Shown one piece after another: positions 48,952-57,517 of a stretch of DNA of 64,000 nt (positions within the stretch are counted from its first letter, which is position 1; the number at the start of each line of letters is the position of its first letter). Origin of the DNA: Pseudomonas sp. 8O (GTDB taxonomy: Bacteria > Pseudomonadota > Gammaproteobacteria > Pseudomonadales > Pseudomonadaceae). The DNA is taken from positions 248,001 through 312,000 of the forward strand of contig NZ_LR733267.1 of the NCBI RefSeq assembly GCF_902506495.1, read 5' to 3'. A model generated the notes under the pieces. It had not been told where the DNA came from. It searched no databases and worked only from the letters and a program-made list of their open reading frames with translations. The translations under genes were made by a program, and so were the position numbers.

Positions 48952-49716
48952 ATGAGCAACGTAACCTCTTCCCAAACCCTTCCCCTGGCCGGCAAGACGG
49001 CCCTCGTAACAGGCGGCTCTCGCTCCATCGGCGCAGCTATCGCCAAACGCCTGGCCGCCGACGGCGCCCAGGTTGCCTTCACCTACAACAGCTCGCCTCA
49101 ACAGGCAGAAGAAACCGCAGCTGCCATCGAGTCGGCAGGCGGTCGCGTACTGGCAATCCAGGCCAACGCAGCTGATCCCGAGGCCGTGCGTGCCGCCGTC
49201 GCGAAGACGGTGGAAGCGTTCGGGGCCCTCGACATTCTGGTGAATAACGCCGGTATCGGCGTATTCAGCCAGTTCGAAGAAACCAGCTTCGAGGATTACC
49301 AGAAGCTGCTCGCGGTCAACGTGACCGGTGTATTCGTCGCCACCCAGGAAGCGGTAAAGCACATGCAGGCAGGCGGTCGCGTCATCCACATAGCCAGCTC
49401 GGTCACCAAGTACGCAGGTGTGCCCGGACTTGCCGCATACAGCCTGACCAAAGGCGCCGTCGCCGGTTTCAACCGCAGCCTGGCACATGATCTGGGGCCA
49501 CGCGGAATCACGGTCAACAGCATCCACCCAGGCCCTGTGAACACCGACATGAACCCGGCCGATAGCGAGGTTGCCCAGCTCCTGACCCCCCGTATGGCAG
49601 TGGGTCGCTATGGAGAGCCACACGAAATTGCCAGCCTCGTGGCATTCATCGCCAGCCCGCAAGCCTCGTTCATCACAGGTGCGGACATCCTCGCTGACGG
49701 CGGATTGACCTCTTGA
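48952..49716 (+). CDS. Short-chain dehydrogenase/reductase (SDR)
   Basis: An NAD(P)-dependent oxidoreductase of 254 residues. The cofactor motif is TGGSRSIGAAIA (about 20-31), then NNAGIG (about 97-102), the catalytic Ser in IASSVTKYAG and the YSLTK motif (Tyr/Lys, about 163-167), and the C-terminal SDR end SFITGADILADGG. Classic 3-oxoacyl reductase-like SDR; substrate unknown. The ATG at 48952 is preceded by GGAGTGAATC. First gene of a set with an NADP-binding protein and an MFS exporter. Confidence 0.88.
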   Translation: MSNVTSSQTLPLAGKTALVTGGSRSIGAAIAKRLAADGAQVAFTYNSSPQQAEETAAAIESAGGRVLAIQANAADPEAVRAAVAKTVEAFGALDILVNNAGIGVFSQFEETSFEDYQKLLAVNVTGVFVATQEAVKHMQAGGRVIHIASSVTKYAGVPGLAAYSLTKGAVAGFNRSLAHDLGPRGITVNSIHPGPVNTDMNPADSEVAQLLTPRMAVGRYGEPHEIASLVAFIASPQASFITGADILADGGLTS

Positions 49717-49723
49717 GTCTGCC

Positions 49724-49755
49724 GGGGCAGGCCAGTCAGCCTGCCCCACAGTTTT
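49724..49755 (+). terminator. Hairpin after the SDR gene
   Basis: Perfect 9-bp stem GGGGCAGGC / GCCTGCCCC with a 6-base loop, followed by ACAGTTTT. It could be a partial terminator lowering expression of the two downstream genes. Confidence 0.55.
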
Positions 49756-49785
49756 CCGACACTTCTGGCCTCAAGGAGTCACAGC

Positions 49786-50397
49786 ATGAGCAAATTGCCC
49801 TCCATCGGCATCATCGGTGCCGGCCATATCGGCGCGACCTTCGCACGCGCCCTGGCGCGTCGGAACATTCCGGCAATTCTCTCCAACGGCCGAGGGCCAG
49901 AGAGCCTGCAAGCCCTTGTACAATCCATCGGCCCGAGCATCCGTGCCGGCACCCGTGAACAGGCGGCAGCGCAGCCCATCGTGTTGGTCGCGGTGAACTG
50001 GTCGAAGCTGCCAGCCGCGCTGTCCGGGCTTGCGGACTTCGCCGGGCGAGTCGTCATCGACAGCAATAACCCGATCGAAGCGCCGCTGTTCAACCCTATC
50101 GATCTGCATGGCCGCACCTCAAGCGAAGTGTTTGCCGACCTGGTGCCGGGCGCCCATGTAGTGAAGGCGTTCAATCACCTGAACCCCAGACTGCTCATCG
50201 CCGATCCCGCCGAGCGCGGCGGCCGGCGTGTGCTGTTCCTGGCGGGTGACGACAATCGCGCGAAAAACCAGGTCAGCGCACTGATCGATGAGCTGGGCTT
50301 CGCCGCTATCGACCTTGGCGAGCTGGCCGAGGGTGGGCGCCTGACGCAATTCCCCGGTGGGCCGTTGCCCTCGCTCGAACTGGTGCAGTTCGGCTGA
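49786..50397 (+). CDS. NADPH-binding F420-dependent reductase-like protein
   Basis: A 203-residue Rossmann protein: IGIIGAGHIGATFARALARR (about 6-25) binds NADP, and the rest resembles the NADP_oxidoreductase (F420-dependent) and ProC-like fold (VVKAFNHLNPRLL; GRRVLFLAGDD). Such proteins in Pseudomonas usually act without F420; the substrate is unknown. The ATG at 49786 follows AAGGAG. It lies between the SDR and MFS genes. Confidence 0.8.
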   Translation: MSKLPSIGIIGAGHIGATFARALARRNIPAILSNGRGPESLQALVQSIGPSIRAGTREQAAAQPIVLVAVNWSKLPAALSGLADFAGRVVIDSNNPIEAPLFNPIDLHGRTSSEVFADLVPGAHVVKAFNHLNPRLLIADPAERGGRRVLFLAGDDNRAKNQVSALIDELGFAAIDLGELAEGGRLTQFPGGPLPSLELVQFG

Positions 50398-50414
50398 GCT
50401 ACCGGAAGACAAAA

Positions 50415-51626
50415 ATGAAGGATTCCATCATGCCCCATACCGATTCATCTGCTGCTGACACCAGATCCATATCTGCTGCGTGGTGGGCCGTCATCTCTCT
50501 TGCCCTGGGCGCCTTCGGCCTGGTCACGGCGGAATTCCTACCGATCAGCCTGCTGACGCCGATGGCCGCCGACTTGGGCGTATCCAACGGCGCGGTGGGC
50601 CAGGCCATCACCGCCACCGCCGTGGTCGCCGCATTCGCCGGACCGCTGGTGGTGCTGTTCTCGGGCCGTCTGGATCGACAAAAGATCGTCTGGGGGTTGA
50701 TGGGCATGCTGGTGTTCTCCTGCATCCTTTCGGCCTATGCCTCAAACATCACGGTGCTGCTGATCGCGCGTGGACTGCTGGGCTTCGCCCTCGGCAGCTT
50801 CTGGGCCATGATGGCAGCGCTCGCCCTGCGCCTGGTGCCCCCGGACAAGGTGCCGCGTGCCATTTCGATAATCATGATGGGCATTTCGCTCGCCACCATC
50901 TTCGCTGCCCCGCTGGGTGCCTACCTGGGAGAACTGTGGGGCTGGCAGGCAACCTTCCTGGCCGCGTCCGGTATTGGCGTGGTGGCGCTGGTGATTCAGA
51001 TGCTGACCCTGCCCAAACTGCCGGCCACAGCAGCGCCAGGCCTGGCCTCCTTCAAGGCAGCGCTAACGCGGCGTGCGGTCGTCGTCGGCATCTGCACTGG
51101 GCTTCTGGTCATTTCCGGGCACTTCGCCGCTCTGACCTTCATTCGTCCCTTCCTCGAGGAGGTTCCCCGCCTGGATGTCGCGACCGTCTCGCTTGCCTTG
51201 CTGGCCTTCGGTGTCAGCGGCTTTTTCGGCAACCTTGCCGGCGGCGCAGTCGCCGCGCGCAGTCCGGCCTGGGCAGTCAGCAGTTGCTCGTTCCTGATCG
51301 CTGCCGTTGCACTCACGCTGGTCCTGTTCGGCACACAGGCTGACGTTGCCTTCGTCGCGATTGCGCTGTGGGGCTTCGCGTTCGGCGCCTTCCCGGTATC
51401 GATCTCGATCTGGAACGCGCGCGCCGCCGCCGATCACGCGGAAAGCGCTGGCGCCCTGCTGTCATCGACCTTCCAGGTCGCCATTGCCGCAGGTGCGGTT
51501 CTAGGAGGGCTGATCATCGACAGCCTCGACTCGCAAGCCGTGATCGTCTATGCCGCGACAGCAGCCTTCGCGGGCGCTGCCCTGATGTTCATTCGGGGTC
51601 GCGCAATCGAACGTCAGCACGGCTGA
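50415..51626 (+). CDS. MFS transporter (drug or sugar efflux type)
   Basis: A 403-residue, 12-helix major facilitator of the DHA1-like group (AraJ/NepI type). Features are the early GAFGLVTAEFLPISLLTPMAADLGV (split), the loop-2/3 motif FSGRLDRQKIVWG and the motif-C region LGAYLGELWGWQATFLAASGIGVVAL (split). Probably exports a small metabolite or drug made or handled by the SDR/NADP-binding neighbours. The ATG at 50415 follows the previous stop by 17 bases. Confidence 0.88.
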   Translation: MKDSIMPHTDSSAADTRSISAAWWAVISLALGAFGLVTAEFLPISLLTPMAADLGVSNGAVGQAITATAVVAAFAGPLVVLFSGRLDRQKIVWGLMGMLVFSCILSAYASNITVLLIARGLLGFALGSFWAMMAALALRLVPPDKVPRAISIIMMGISLATIFAAPLGAYLGELWGWQATFLAASGIGVVALVIQMLTLPKLPATAAPGLASFKAALTRRAVVVGICTGLLVISGHFAALTFIRPFLEEVPRLDVATVSLALLAFGVSGFFGNLAGGAVAARSPAWAVSSCSFLIAAVALTLVLFGTQADVAFVAIALWGFAFGAFPVSISIWNARAAADHAESAGALLSSTFQVAIAAGAVLGGLIIDSLDSQAVIVYAATAAFAGAALMFIRGRAIERQHG

Positions 51627-51790
51627 GCACGTACTCGCGCAGCGTTCGAGACATCGTTCACCTACGCTCAACGGAGCAAAGCCGTCAGTAGTTCGAGAAT
51701 GCCGTCCTCTCCACCCGGACCGCGAATCCCGTACAATCGCCGACCTTCTTCACCTTGCCGGATCACCACCGGCCAACCAGGACACCGCCC

Positions 51791-53404
51791 ATGCTTCGCC
51801 TGACCGAACTGAAACTACCCCTCGACCATGCCGATGAGGCCCTGCGCCCGGCCATCGTTCAGCGCCTGGGCATCGACGACGCCGACCTGCTGGCCTTCAG
51901 CGTGTTCAAGCGCAGCTACGATGCGCGCAAGAAGTTCGGCGACATGCCCTTCATCTATACCCTCGACTGCGAGGTGAAAGACGAAGCCGCCCTGCTCGCT
52001 CGCCTGAGCGATGACAAGCATGTCGGCCCGGCACCGGACATCACCTACAAGCCGGTCGGCAAGGCAGAAACGCCGCTGGAAGAGCGCCCCATCGTCGTCG
52101 GTTTCGGCCCCTGCGGCATCTTCGCGGCGCTGATCCTGGCCCAGGCAGGCTTGCGCCCCATCGTCCTGGAGCGCGGCAAGGAAGTGCGCCAGCGCACCAA
52201 GGACACCTGGGGCCTGTGGCGCAAGAACGTGCTCGACCCGACCTCCAACGTGCAGTTCGGCGAAGGCGGCGCGGGCACCTTCTCCGACGGCAAGCTGTAC
52301 AGCCAGATCAAGGACCCTCACCACCACGGACGCAAGGTACTGCAGGAGTTCGTCAGGGCCGGCGCGCCGGACGAGATCCTCTACGTCAGCAAGCCGCATA
52401 TCGGCACCTTCCGCCTGACCGGCGTGGTCGCCACCATGCGCGAGGAAATCAAGGCCCTCGGCGGCGAAGTGCGCTTCCAGCAGCGCGTCAGCGATCTGCT
52501 GATCGAAGACGACCAACTCACCGGTGTGGTGCTGGAAAGTGGTGAGCAGATCATCAGCCGCCATGTGGTGCTGGCTCTCGGCCACAGTTCGCGCGACACC
52601 TTCCGCATGCTGCATGCCCGTGGCGTGTACCTGGAGGCCAAGCCCTTCTCGGTCGGCTTCCGCATCGAACACCCGCAGTCGCTGATCGACCGCGCACGCC
52701 TGGGCAAGTACGCCGGCCACCCGAAACTCGGCGCTGCCGACTACAAGCTGGTACACCACGCTAGCAACGGCCGCTCGGTCTACAGCTTCTGCATGTGCCC
52801 AGGCGGCACCGTGGTCGCCGCCACCTCCGAGCCGGAGCGCGTGGTCACCAACGGCATGAGCCAGTACTCGCGTAACGAGCGCAACGCCAACGCCGGCATC
52901 GTCGTCGGCATCACTCCTGAGGAGGACTATCCGGGTGGCCCGCTGGCCGGCGTGGAACTGCAGGAGCAGCTGGAATCGCACGCCTACGTGCTCGGCGGGC
53001 GCAACTATGAGGCGCCGGGGCAACTGGTTGGCGACTTCATCAAGGGCAAGCCGTCCACCGCTCTCGGCGAAGTGCAGCCCTCCTACAAGCCCGGGGTGAA
53101 ACTGGGCGACCTGGCGCCCTCGCTGCCGGACTTCGCCATCGAAGCCATCCGCGAGGCATTGCCGGCCTTCGGCAAGCAGATCAAGGGCTTCGACCTGGCC
53201 GATGCGGTACTCACCGGTATCGAGACGCGCACCTCTTCGCCGGTGCGCATCACCCGTGACGAAAACCTGCAGAGCCTGAATCTCAAAGGCCTGTACCCGG
53301 CAGGCGAAGGCGCGGGCTACGCCGGCGGCATTCTCTCTGCTGGCGTCGACGGCATTCGCGTGGCCGAGGCGGTGGCCAAGGACATGCTCGGGTTGAATCG
53401 CTAA
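51791..53404 (+). CDS. FAD-dependent dehydrogenase (COG2509 family)
   Basis: A 537-residue cytoplasmic flavoprotein. An N-terminal domain (about 1-95) precedes the FAD Rossmann motif IVVGFGPCGIFAALILAQAG (about 101-120), then FGEGGAGTFSDGKLYSQIKD, HYxx-like FSVGFRIEHPQ and the C-terminal LYPAGEGAGYAGGILSAGVDGIRVAEA (split). The start is the ATG at 51791. The physiological substrate is unknown. A GTACAAT box at 51731 may be the -10 of its promoter. Confidence 0.88.
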   Translation: MLRLTELKLPLDHADEALRPAIVQRLGIDDADLLAFSVFKRSYDARKKFGDMPFIYTLDCEVKDEAALLARLSDDKHVGPAPDITYKPVGKAETPLEERPIVVGFGPCGIFAALILAQAGLRPIVLERGKEVRQRTKDTWGLWRKNVLDPTSNVQFGEGGAGTFSDGKLYSQIKDPHHHGRKVLQEFVRAGAPDEILYVSKPHIGTFRLTGVVATMREEIKALGGEVRFQQRVSDLLIEDDQLTGVVLESGEQIISRHVVLALGHSSRDTFRMLHARGVYLEAKPFSVGFRIEHPQSLIDRARLGKYAGHPKLGAADYKLVHHASNGRSVYSFCMCPGGTVVAATSEPERVVTNGMSQYSRNERNANAGIVVGITPEEDYPGGPLAGVELQEQLESHAYVLGGRNYEAPGQLVGDFIKGKPSTALGEVQPSYKPGVKLGDLAPSLPDFAIEAIREALPAFGKQIKGFDLADAVLTGIETRTSSPVRITRDENLQSLNLKGLYPAGEGAGYAGGILSAGVDGIRVAEAVAKDMLGLNR

Positions 53405-53418
53405 ACCTTCTTCGGATC

Positions 53419-53547
53419 ACCCACCCCGCAGGGTGGGTTAGCGGCGCCAAACCTGCGAATGTCCGATCACCGCCATCGCAGTGCGCCGCGTAACCCGCCA
53501 GGCGATTGTCCTGCGCTGCGCCAATGGTGGGTTACGGCGCACCTTGA
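53419..53547. repeat. Palindromic repeat cluster, GGTGGGTTACGGCGC class
   Basis: ACCCACCC / GGGTGGGT (53419-53438) forms a tight hairpin after the dehydrogenase stop. Behind it, GTGCGCCGCGTAACCCGCC (53481) and GGTGGGTTACGGCGCACC (53526) form a larger inverted pair. It fills the convergent gap and may terminate both sides. Confidence 0.6.
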
Positions 53548-53560
53548 CGTACGGACTCAT

Positions 53561-53962
53561 TCACCTATTCGACAAGCGCCTAACCCACCCAACTGTACTG
53601 AAACGCATCAGCAGGGGCAGTGGCATGGCCAACGCCAACGTGCCAACTCCAACCACCAGCAGGCTGCGGTACGGCATGCTGGCGAAGGCATTGGCCCAGA
53701 ATGTCGCCCAGAGCAGCAGGCAGACGCCAAAACCGATCAGACCGCTGCGCCGGCTACGGCAACTCAACGACCAGACAGCATTGCACACAGCCAGAGCGCC
53801 AAAGAGATACAACGAGTGCTGTAGTTGCAGGCCATAACTGATATCGCGGCGAATCCCGCCGAACATCTGCCGATAGGCATCGATGGCGCTGCGGTAAAGC
53901 AACAACGCCAGCAGCATCTGTGCGGCGGCCAGCACAGCCATAGCGAGCAGTCGCCGAATCAT
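53561..53962 (-). CDS. Small integral membrane protein (133 aa)
   Basis: Starts MIRRLLAMAVLAAAQML and has four hydrophobic helices (about 4-22, 48-66, 72-90, 96-117). No family is recognised. Its start overlaps the stop of the GNAT gene by 4 bases, so it is translated with it. A much longer frame upstream is antisense-like and is rejected. In position it resembles PA1060-type hypothetical genes beside the antiporter operon. Confidence 0.7.
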   Translation of the reverse strand: MIRRLLAMAVLAAAQMLLALLLYRSAIDAYRQMFGGIRRDISYGLQLQHSLYLFGALAVCNAVWSLSCRSRRSGLIGFGVCLLLWATFWANAFASMPYRSLLVVGVGTLALAMPLPLLMRFSTVGWVRRLSNR

Positions 53963-54471
53963 TGCCTGACCCGCTGGCAGCACAGGGTCGAACGCCGCGA
54001 ACCATTCGGTCGACGCGCCGGGTCGGCGTAGGTCAACAGCTCGGTGAAGCCGGCCTTGCGCATCATCCCCGCCGATGCCGCATTCTCTTCGTGGCGATCG
54101 ATATAAACGTCGCACACGCCCAGACGCCAGAAGTCCTGCACTGCCTCCGTGAGCAAATGAGCGCCAAGTCCACGACCAGCGCAATCGCGATGCACCACCG
54201 CTTCGCAGATATAGCCATGCACCTGCCCGGCACGCGCCGCAGGTTGATGAGCGGCGAAATCCTGCGTCAGGCGATAGCTGACGAAACCCAGCAGTTGCCC
54301 CTGCTCCTCGGCCAGCACGGCCAGCGTCGTGCTGGCTGCAATACCCCGCAGGTGCTGGCGAACCTCGACTTCGGGCAAATGGTTCCAGGGGTTGGGCCCA
54401 TGCTCGAGAATCAGCGCGCAGAGCGCCTCGATATCCTCGACACAGGCCTGACGAATGACCCGCTCGCTCAT
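53959..54471 (-). CDS. GNAT-family N-acetyltransferase
   Basis: A 170-residue acetyltransferase. The acetyl-CoA loop is HRDCAGRGLGAHLLTEAVQDFW (about 105-125, split), preceded by CEAVVHRD, and followed by VYIDRHEENAASAGMMRKAGF. The substrate is unknown; amino-acid or peptide amino groups are possible. The start is the ATG at 54469 with GGGAG upstream. It is coupled to the small membrane protein gene. Confidence 0.85.
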   Translation of the reverse strand: MSERVIRQACVEDIEALCALILEHGPNPWNHLPEVEVRQHLRGIAASTTLAVLAEEQGQLLGFVSYRLTQDFAAHQPAARAGQVHGYICEAVVHRDCAGRGLGAHLLTEAVQDFWRLGVCDVYIDRHEENAASAGMMRKAGFTELLTYADPARRPNGSRRSTLCCQRVRQ

Positions 54472-54579
54472 CTCCTGACTCCCCTGAGGCAATACCTCGT
54501 TTGATTCAAGAGCGCAGTCTAGAGCGGGTAATTGCCTGACGACAGTGACAGACAGATGCAAGAAAAGCCTGACAGTGGA

Positions 54580-54924
54580 TCAGTGATCATCGTCCCAAGG
54601 CTGGCCACGGGTGCGCTCGGTCAACTCGACCTTCTGTTGCATCGCGGCCTTGGACAGAATATGCGCACTGACCGGAGCAGTCAGGAACAGGAACAGAGTG
54701 ATCAGCAGTTCGTGCAGGCTGAGGTTGCCGGTGTGGTGCGCGAAGAACAGCATCGAAGCGATCAGCGTAGCGCCAACGCCCAGCGTCGTGGCCTTGGTCG
54801 GCCCATGCAGGCGGGTGAAGAAGTCCGGCAGCCGATACAGACCGATGGCACCCACCAGGGCGAACAGACTGCCCAGGATCAGGCAGGCACAAATCAACAA
54901 CTCCAGCCAGAACGGCATGGTCAT
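54580..54924 (-). CDS. mnhG: Cation/proton antiporter subunit G
   Basis: Subunit G of the Mrp/Sha/Mnh complex. The 114-residue product has three helices (about 8-28, 38-60, 66-87); GLYRLPDFFTRLHGPTKATTLG is the family signature, split around FTRLH. It is the last gene of the mnh operon, 6 bases after mnhF. Confidence 0.92.
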   Translation of the reverse strand: MTMPFWLELLICACLILGSLFALVGAIGLYRLPDFFTRLHGPTKATTLGVGATLIASMLFFAHHTGNLSLHELLITLFLFLTAPVSAHILSKAAMQQKVELTERTRGQPWDDDH

Positions 54925-54930
54925 TCCCCC

Positions 54931-55200
54931 TTAATCGATGATGTCGCCGTGCAGCAGATGCTTACCCACTGCAACCGTACCGACGAAGCCCATCACCGCG
55001 ATCAGCAGTGCAGCCTCGAAGAACAGATCCGATGCCAGCCAGATGCCGAACAGCACGATCAGCGCCAACGCGTTGATGTACAGGGTATCCAGGGCCAGGA
55101 CACGGTCGACCACGCTCGGCCCTTCGACCAGACGCGCGACATTGAGCAGCATGGCCAGCGTGAGGATGCCCATGCACAGAAAGACTACGTTCTCGAGCAT
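54931..55200 (-). CDS. mnhF: Cation/proton antiporter subunit F
   Basis: Subunit F, 89 residues with three helices (about 1-20, 35-54, 60-78). The typical motif VEGPSVVDRVLALDTL is at about 26-41. It overlaps mnhE by 16 bases. Confidence 0.92.
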   Translation of the reverse strand: MLENVVFLCMGILTLAMLLNVARLVEGPSVVDRVLALDTLYINALALIVLFGIWLASDLFFEAALLIAVMGFVGTVAVGKHLLHGDIID

Positions 55201-55682
55201 TCGAATATCTCCAGCAGCGGCGTTTCGTAACGGCTCTTGACCGCCGCGATCAGTTCGTCGCGATCCGGCACGTTGAGCCCGTGCAGCAGCAGTGTCTTGT
55301 GGTCTGAGCTGAGGCCGGCAGAAACCGTGCCGGGGGTCAGCGAGATGATGCAGGCCAGCGTCGACAGCACGAACTCATCCTCGATCTCGACCGGCACCTC
55401 GACGAATGCCGGTTCAAGCCGCGATTTCGGCCCCAACACCAGCTTCACCACCTGCAGATTGGCCACCACGATGTCGTAGAACACCTTGCCGATGAACAGC
55501 AACAGCCCCAGGGGCTTGCGCACCTTCGGCACGCTCAGCAGGAAATCGCCACACAGGTGCACGATCGACCACCCCAGAAACAGCCCGAGCAGGAGATGGC
55601 CCAGATTGAAGGTGTTGACCAAGAGCAGCCAGAGCACCGTCAGTACCAGCATCATCCGCGGGTGGGGGAAGAAACGCCTCAT
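55185..55682 (-). CDS. mnhE: Cation/proton antiporter subunit E
   Basis: Subunit E, 165 residues: two N-terminal helices (about 10-42), then a cytoplasmic domain with VLGPKSRLEPAFVEVPVE and the signature LACIISLTPGTVSAGLSSD (about 109-127). It overlaps mnhD by 4 bases. Confidence 0.92.
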   Translation of the reverse strand: MRRFFPHPRMMLVLTVLWLLLVNTFNLGHLLLGLFLGWSIVHLCGDFLLSVPKVRKPLGLLLFIGKVFYDIVVANLQVVKLVLGPKSRLEPAFVEVPVEIEDEFVLSTLACIISLTPGTVSAGLSSDHKTLLLHGLNVPDRDELIAAVKSRYETPLLEIFECSRT

Positions 55683-57190
55683 GCCGCACCTCCAGCGATG
55701 ATCGACAGATAGGGTTGCAGATCGAGCAACTGCGCCGCTGCAGCCTCCAGGTAGGCCAGTATCGGGGCAGCGCCGATCAACAGCAGCGGACTGGCCAGCA
55801 ACAGGCCTAGCGCAGCCAGGAGGCTGACGCGGTCAGCCGGAGCAGCGGTCGAAGGGGCTGCGTCCGCCTGCTGACCGAGCCAGAACAGACTGGTACCGGC
55901 GCGGCTCAACGCCACCAGGGTCAGCAGACCGCCGATCAGCACCACCGGCCACAGGCTCCAGGCCTGCCAACCCGGCTCCGCCGCTCGCAGCAGCAACATC
56001 TTGCCGAGGAAACCGGAGAACGGCGGCAACCCAGCCACGGAAATCGAAGCGAAGAAGAACATGCAACCCAGCACCAGCGGCTGACGCAGCACACGCTCCT
56101 GCTGCAGGTCGCCGCCGGCGCTGTCACGCTGGGCGACCACCAGCCCCGCCAACAGGAACAACGCGGCGCTGATCAACGTGCTGTGCACCATGTAATAAAG
56201 CGCAGCACTTAACGCCGCCACGTTACCGATGGCGAAGCCGGCCATCAGCGTGCCCACCGAGACCAGCACCAGATAGGCCAGCAGCGCCTGCAACTGCCGC
56301 GCACCCAAGGCGCCAATCACACCGAAGGCAATGGTCGGCAGTGCCAGCCACCAGAGCAGTTCATGGCCGAGATTGGCCAGTGGCCCGGCCTCTTCGCCGA
56401 ACACCAGGGTGAACACACGGACAATGGCGTAGAAGCCCACCTTGGTCATGATCGCGAACAACGCCGCCACCGAAGCAGGCGCTGCAGCATAGGCGCGCGG
56501 CAGCCAGAAGCACAGCGGTAGCACGGCAGCCTTGAGGCCGAAGACGATCAGCAGCAGGTAGGCAGCAGCCTTGATCAGCGGCGCGTCGGCAACATCGGCG
56601 CTGGCCACGCGCACAGCCAGGTCCGGCATGTTCAGGGTGCCGGTCAGGCCATACAGCAAACTCACGCCGATCAGGAAGAACGACGAGCCCAGCAGGTTGA
56701 GCACCACGTAATGCACGCCGGCCTTGACCTGATTGGCGCGGTTGCCATGCAGCAGCAATGCATAAGAGGAGATCAGTAGGACCTCGAAGAACACGAACAG
56801 GTTGAACAGATCGGCGGTCAGGAACGCGCCGTTGATGCCCAGCAACTGAAACTGGAACAACGCATGGAAGTTCGGCCCGCGCTCATCGTCACCGCGACAG
56901 GCATAAACCAGGGCGAAGCAGGCGAGCAGCGAGGTGAGCAGCAACAGTGCCGCGTTGAAGCGGTCGAGCAGCAGCATGATGCCGAATGGCGCAGCCCAGT
57001 TGCCCAGCGCATAAACCTGCAACTGTCCCGCTCCGGCCAGCCACACCAGATACAGGCAAATCGGCAGCAGCGCCAGGCAGCCAACCAGGGAAATACCCCG
57101 CTTCACGTCACGCGACCAGCCGTGGCCGACCAGCAACAGCGCGCCGAAGAACAGCGGCAGCAGAATGGGGAGGATGATGGCGTGACTCAT
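55679..57190 (-). CDS. mnhD: Cation/proton antiporter subunit D
   Basis: A large membrane subunit homologous to complex I NuoN/M. It has 503 residues with about 14 helices. The key acidic and Lys motifs are FVFFEVLLISSYALLLHG (about 132-149) and FGLKAAVLPLCFWLPRAYAAAP (about 217-238, split), part of the proton path. It lies between C and E with 4-base overlaps to both. Confidence 0.94.
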   Translation of the reverse strand: MSHAIILPILLPLFFGALLLVGHGWSRDVKRGISLVGCLALLPICLYLVWLAGAGQLQVYALGNWAAPFGIMLLLDRFNAALLLLTSLLACFALVYACRGDDERGPNFHALFQFQLLGINGAFLTADLFNLFVFFEVLLISSYALLLHGNRANQVKAGVHYVVLNLLGSSFFLIGVSLLYGLTGTLNMPDLAVRVASADVADAPLIKAAAYLLLIVFGLKAAVLPLCFWLPRAYAAAPASVAALFAIMTKVGFYAIVRVFTLVFGEEAGPLANLGHELLWWLALPTIAFGVIGALGARQLQALLAYLVLVSVGTLMAGFAIGNVAALSAALYYMVHSTLISAALFLLAGLVVAQRDSAGGDLQQERVLRQPLVLGCMFFFASISVAGLPPFSGFLGKMLLLRAAEPGWQAWSLWPVVLIGGLLTLVALSRAGTSLFWLGQQADAAPSTAAPADRVSLLAALGLLLASPLLLIGAAPILAYLEAAAAQLLDLQPYLSIIAGGAA

Positions 57191-57516
57191 GCGCGCGGCT
57201 CCTCGCCATCGACGTGATCGGTTTTCAGTTCACCCATGCCACGCAGGGCCAGCACCACGACGAACGCGGTCATGGCGAAACCGATGACGATGGCGGTCAA
57301 CACCAGTGCCTGTGGCAGCGGGTCACCGTACTCGGCGCTCTTGCCGATCACCGCCGGCACACCCGTGCCGAGCCGGCCCATGGCGAAGATGAACAGATTG
57401 ACCGCATAGGAGATCAGGGTCAGCCCCATCACCACCGGAAAGATGCGCGCACGCAGCAGCAGGTAGACGCCGCTGGCAGTCAGCACCCCGAGGGTGATTG
57501 CGAATACAGCCTCCAT
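57187..57516 (-). CDS. mnhC: Cation/proton antiporter subunit C
   Basis: A 109-residue NuoK-like subunit with three helices (about 2-21, 27-50, 69-91). The conserved Glu-like site is replaced by a polar/hydrophobic pattern typical of Mrp C (LPQALVLTAIVIGFAMTA). The start MEAVFAITLG follows GGAGG; the longer frame into mnhA is rejected. It begins 1 base after the mnhA stop. Confidence 0.92.
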   Translation of the reverse strand: MEAVFAITLGVLTASGVYLLLRARIFPVVMGLTLISYAVNLFIFAMGRLGTGVPAVIGKSAEYGDPLPQALVLTAIVIGFAMTAFVVVLALRGMGELKTDHVDGEEPRA

Positions 57517-57517
57517 A

